Of a stretch of 64,000 bases of DNA, positions 60,026-64,000 are shown in pieces. The stretch's first letter is position 1. The number at the start of each line of letters is the position of its first letter. The notes below the pieces were generated by a model, which did not search any database, was not told where the DNA came from, and saw nothing but the letters and a program-made list of their open reading frames with translations. The translations under genes were made by a program, and so were the position numbers. The DNA comes from Aquanectria penicillioides (lineage: Eukaryota; Ascomycota; Sordariomycetes; Hypocreales; Nectriaceae): contig PYIU01000002.1 in assembly GCA_003415625.1 (NCBI GenBank), forward strand, positions 1,488,001 through 1,552,000. The letters run 5' to 3'.

Positions 60026-62719
60026 ATGGCTTCGTTCCAGCCGTCGATCCCACCGATTCCATCGCGCACTTCTAGCTACAACAACTCCTCCACCACTCCC
60101 AATCCCAACTCTAACCCCAACTCCAACTCCAACGGCACTACGAGCAACGGCAATCACCCCAATGGGCCAATCCCCCACCGTCGCACTTCTCTCTCCTCCT
60201 TCCCTTCCTCGCGATCGACCTCCCAAATGTCCCAGGTCTCTCCTCCGCCCTCGAGGTCGCCTCTGCCCCCGGTCACAACCCTGACCGCATCTCCGACCCG
60301 AGCTCCAAGTCGAAGACCCCCTCGACCGGTTTATCCTCACACCACTCGTCCCTATCCGCGCCGCGCCGTGTGAATGCTGAAGGACGCCATCCCAAGAAGC
60401 TTCGCTCGCAGTACCCGCGAAGCTCAACTGAAAACCATGTCGAATATATTCTTGTCGCATCCTTCGATATCGACCGGGGTCCGGTGATGGAGCATCAGTA
60501 CCCCGTTGCCATCACAGGAGACGAAAATATGTTGGCGGAGCTGATGTTGCCCGACCAAGCCCATGCCCGCAACCAAGATTGGACTATTTTCTTCTTACAC
60601 AAAGACACCAGCCAGGAAGAGGAGGATGAGGAGCGCAAAGCAAAGGAGGCTCGAAGACGTCGGCGTAAGAGGAGACGCGACAGGGCTGCTGGCATCATTG
60701 ATGAGGAAGAGGAGGAAACTGAAGAGGACCTGTTGGATGATGAAGATTTGGACGACGATAACGATGACGACGACGACGACGACGACGAATCTACTGATAG
60801 CGAGCCCGAGGGTGGTGAGGGACCTCCCCTCATCTATGTTCTGAATTTGGTCAACACGAAACATGACAAGACGGTCAAGCGAGGGGCTATTGTCAAGGCA
60901 ATGGCCATCTGCACCCGCCACCCCTTTTTGCATATATACAAGGCAAGCAATATTTCCGCCTCACAAGTCCGCTTGCGAGGTCATATGCTAACTTATCCAC
61001 TTTTACCAGCCCTTACTCTTATTAGCCCTGGAAGAATACTTCAAGTCGCCAGTGCCGGAAACCTTGGCTATGCTCTATGATGCCGTCAATGCCATGGATC
61101 TGTCGCTGATGCCTCGACTCAGCATCCTCGAAAGGCATTTGCTACAAGCCAGCGACAATAAAGACTTATTCGTAGAAAAGTTTGAGCGGATGATCCAGCT
61201 GCGGATTGCCGAAGACCAAGCCGAGGAGACGACTGATCAATCACTGGATGCAAGCCGTAGTCCCCCAAAGCCGACTGGTTTCTCGCGAGCTGGCACCAAG
61301 GCCCATGTCGAGGGCGGCCAGTCGGTTTATTCGGTTCCTCGCGATACACACGAATTTGAAAGCAAAGTCATGTACAAGGGTATCCCAATTCCCATTAAAG
61401 TCCCCGTGGCCGTGATGCCCGAGACCGTGGGCGACTTTTCCCTCATCAAGTTGATTCAGAACTTTTCAGATTCACACACCAAATCACCACAGCCTTTCCC
61501 ACTGCATCCTCATCTCACAACAAACGGCATCAATACCCACCCAATAATAGTGCTTGCAAATGCGTTGTTGACACAGAAGAGAATCATCTTCCTGGGTTAC
61601 AACATGCCTTCGGGCGAAGTCGCAGAGGCGGTTCTTGCTGCCTGTGCCTTGGCTTCTGGGGGCATTCTGCGCGGTTTCACGAGACATGCGTTCCCGTACA
61701 CTGATCTGACCAAGATCGACGATTTGCTAAACGTTCCTGGCTTCATCGCTGGTGTAACAAATCCCACGTTTGAGCATCATCCTGAGTGGTGGGACATTCT
61801 CTGCGATCTTCCCAGCGGCCGAATTAAAATCAGTAGCAGAATTGAGGCTGCGTCAGTCACGGAAGGGCTGGTCTACTTCCAGCAGCAAAATTCAGTCTAC
61901 GCAAATGTTGCAAGCGGTACCCAGAATAATACTCAGGACTTGACTGGGGACAATGCCTTCATGGCCGATGTTCTGCGCAGTATCGCAGCAAGGCACGGTG
62001 AACGGGTGATTCGAGCCAAGTGGCGGGACTGGGTCAGCAAGTTCACTCGCATTTCCGCCCAATTCGAAGAGAGCGTGTATGGCGCGAGTGCTCTGTATAT
62101 TGGCGGCGAAGACCAGGACTTGATGCCTGCCGGGATGAACGGGCATGGATATGTCTGGGCGGACGACGCGGCGAAGAATAAGGAGCTTGCCGGCAATGTG
62201 ACTCGTATTGAGGGCTGGAGGAACACTCGTAGCTACTACAGCTTCATCCAGGTAAGATTTGACCAAGAAAATTAGGCGGGAACCGATATTGACCAGCTAT
62301 AGGACCTCGCCCAAGTTTATACTGTGCGGCCGTTAAAAGGCCTAGACCTGGAGCACCTGCACGACCGCCTGCGTATGCAGCGGCTATCACCTTCCCAGAG
62401 CAAGGATATCTACGAGACATTTTCCAAGCACATCAACACATACGACGAGATCTGCCTCCTTCTCAGTGTGGCGCCAGAGTCCCACGCTGGTCTGTTCTAC
62501 CTTGCCCTGGGTCTGTTCCACAAGGAGCGCGAGGTGCGCAACTACACCGCGGACCTCCTTGACCGCATCGCCCAGCACGAAGCAGGCCAGCACTGGTGGA
62601 AGAGCTTGAGCCGGTTCGAGAGACTCGCATATAACCGCATTCGCAAGGAAGCAGAGGCCGAACGCGCCAGGCTGGACGGCGAGGCCATGAGCCCAGGCCC
62701 GGATCATAGAATCAGCTAG
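60026..62719 (+). CDS. AFI1: Afi1-type DENN/SPA polarity protein; one apparent 1-nt frameshift and a GC-AG intron
   Basis: Yeast Afi1 interacts with the Arf3 GTPase and helps maintain polarised growth; the family carries an Afi1 docking domain plus a DENN-like SPA domain. Exons 60026-60942, 61010-62251 and 62303-62719 give about 858 residues. The N-terminus is Asn/Ser/Pro-rich. The docking block follows: [47 protein letters not shown] basic/acidic low-complexity stretch ([11 protein letters not shown], then a run of Asp) interrupts it. DENN-like parts include [49 protein letters not shown] and [18 protein letters not shown]. The first intron has an AG/GCAAGC donor. The frame breaks at the C5GG run 60268-60274, with RSPLPP before and [14 protein letters not shown] after. 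Start context is CTCGCCATGG. Confidence 0.88.
60943..61009 (+). other. AFI1: GC-AG intron in AFI1
   Basis: Donor TACAAG/GCAAGC, branch TGCTAAC near 60988, acceptor TTTTACCAG. Splicing joins HIYK to [11 protein letters not shown] in frame. Confidence 0.8.
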
Positions 62720-63299
62720 ACAGGGTCGAAACCCAGATATTAGAAGGAGACGGAGAGATGAGCTATTGTTGGGCGGCATTCATCATCTTTTTTATTTGCT
62801 GGGATCGGGGGCCATCTATCTTTCCATCTTCAAATCACGGGCATACATGTTTACAACTTATCATTATTCCCAACCATTACTCGTCTGAGTGGCGTTGTCA
62901 GATTCATGGGGAAGAGTCATGTGGGGAGCAAAGTCATGGGTTCTGCGGGTTTGATGAGCATGTCATTGATGAGCGAAATGGTACATTTTTTTTTCAGACT
63001 CCGTTTTATTATACGACATTTTATTTTTTATTCATTCATTATCCTTCAGATTTCATCCTAGGGCGGGAGCTAACCTAGGAGGTTATGGATGCCTTGTTTT
63101 TGATATGATAACCATAAATGTACTCCCAGCTCGAAGGACTAATCAAGCCTAGCACTCCAGCCATTGGCCATAAATTGCACCACATATATGTATGATATTC
63201 GTTCTTTTTTTTTTTTTTTTTTTTGGCGGAAGCATAATCCGCACTTAGGATCGTAAAGCTAACTTCAACGATAGCTTACAAACGTGGCACCAAGGATAG
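62720..63299. other. Intergenic between convergent AFI1 and S-formylglutathione hydrolase genes
   Basis: 3' flanks only. T-rich with a T18 run near 63206-63225. Confidence 0.6.
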
Positions 63300-64000
63300 T
63301 CAGAGGAGACCCAATGCCTTGGCGGCATGCTTGACGTGGTCGGCACCGAAGGTGGAGATGAAGAAGTATGAGTGGTCATAGCCCTATGATATCTTTGTTA
63401 GTCTTGAAATTGCTGATAGAAGGGGGCAGTGGTTTTTTCAAAATGGACGTACGTCTCGGTAGTTGACCTGGATGTCAGTAACACCAGCCTCCTTGGCGGC
63501 CTTCTCCAGGTTCTCAGGGAGCAGCTGGCCCTGCTTGTAGAAGTTGTCCGCGGTGCCCTGAAAGCTCACGTTAGCTGGCTCCATTCATTCAGTGAAGTCC
63601 GAGGCTGTGCTTCCAATACTCACCACATCGATGAGAGCATTCAGGGGTCCCTTCCAGCCCTTGACGAGCTCAGAAGCGTCGTGCTTCTTCCACTCCTCCT
63701 TGTTGTCACCCAGGTAGCCGGAGAAGGCCTTCTCACCCCAGGGGCAGTTGACGGGGTTAGAGATGGGTGCAAAAGCGCTGACGCTCTTGTACAGGCCCGG
63801 GTTCTTCAGGTACAGAGTAAGGGCGCCGTGACCGCCCATGGAGTGGCCAGAGATGGAGACACGGGAGGAGTCGAGCTCCTTGAAGGCGCCAAAGACCAAG
63901 TCGGGCAGCTCCTTGGTCAGGTACGACTCCATCTTGTAGTTCTTGTTCCAAGGGTCGCGGGTGGCGTCGATGTAAAAGCTGGCAGCGCTGCCAAAGTCCC
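63300..64000 (-). CDS. S-formylglutathione hydrolase / esterase D (N-terminus cut by window edge)
   Basis: It hydrolyses S-formylglutathione to formate and glutathione, the last step of glutathione-dependent formaldehyde detoxification, in the cytosol. Visible exons are 63624-64000, 63453-63557 and 63300-63383, joined by GTGAGT..CAG and GTACGT..TAG introns. The alpha/beta-hydrolase nucleophile lies in [20 protein letters not shown]. Other family blocks: [58 protein letters not shown] (catalytic Asp region) and [20 protein letters not shown] (catalytic His). The C-terminus is AAKALGLL. About 188 residues are visible of a usual length near 280. The frame is clean throughout. Confidence 0.93.

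Overview
The window is nuclear DNA of a filamentous ascomycete, most likely a Sordariomycete and plausibly Hypocreales. The signs are short introns of about 50-100 nt with GTANGT donors and CTAAC/CTGAC branch sites, fungus-specific families (Rua1-type regulator, MpaB-type oxygenase, NACHT-ankyrin receptor, Afi1), dispersed intron-bearing tRNA genes, and long GC-rich intergenic DNA with microsatellites. Exon boundaries were derived by hand from reading frames and splice signals and may be off by a few bases.

Layout. 1-2298 (-): Arp8 of the INO80 remodeller, cut by the left edge. 3681-5236 (+): MpaB/rubber-oxygenase-family enzyme. 5629-5818: small TA-flanked inverted-repeat element (MITE-like). 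6171-6923 (+): unknown small protein. 13109-15063 (+): Rua1-type zinc-binding transcription regulator in the middle of 6.2 kb (upstream) and 7.5 kb (downstream) of gene-free DNA. 22559-22950: two identical tRNA-Trp genes in inverted orientation. 25757-28110 (+): PHD-finger protein. 29115-30489 (+): 3-isopropylmalate dehydrogenase (LEU2). 30.5-37.6 kb: gene-free, with minisatellites. 37595-39041 (+): GPI-type cell-wall protein with five exact-length 56-residue repeats. 39.5-43.0 kb: AT-richer tract with a decayed fungal gene. 43387-44080 (+): Mediator subunit 10. 45019-47219 (-): TPR-DnaJ co-chaperone followed by an in-frame, possibly read-through, membrane-tail ORF. 50459-55156 (-): NACHT-ankyrin NLR-like protein. 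57712-58701 (-) and 60026-62719 (+): divergent EF-hand myosin-light-chain-like protein and Afi1-type DENN protein. 63300-64000 (-): S-formylglutathione hydrolase, cut by the right edge.

The genes are mostly unrelated housekeeping genes and form no cluster or operon-like unit. The only pair with related roles is the divergent myosin light chain/Afi1 pair, both tied to cell polarity and cytokinesis.

The strongest technical signal is that seven otherwise intact conserved genes carry eight apparent frameshifts. Each is repaired by one extra base, and each lies in or next to a C/G run. This points to homopolymer under-calling in the assembly rather than to seven pseudogenes. The biological candidates most worth a second look are the TPR-DnaJ stop codon with its in-frame acidic plus transmembrane extension, and the NLR with a glycine-zipper-like segment near its C-terminus and a 51-nt in-frame intron. 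I saw no clearly novel multi-gene system.
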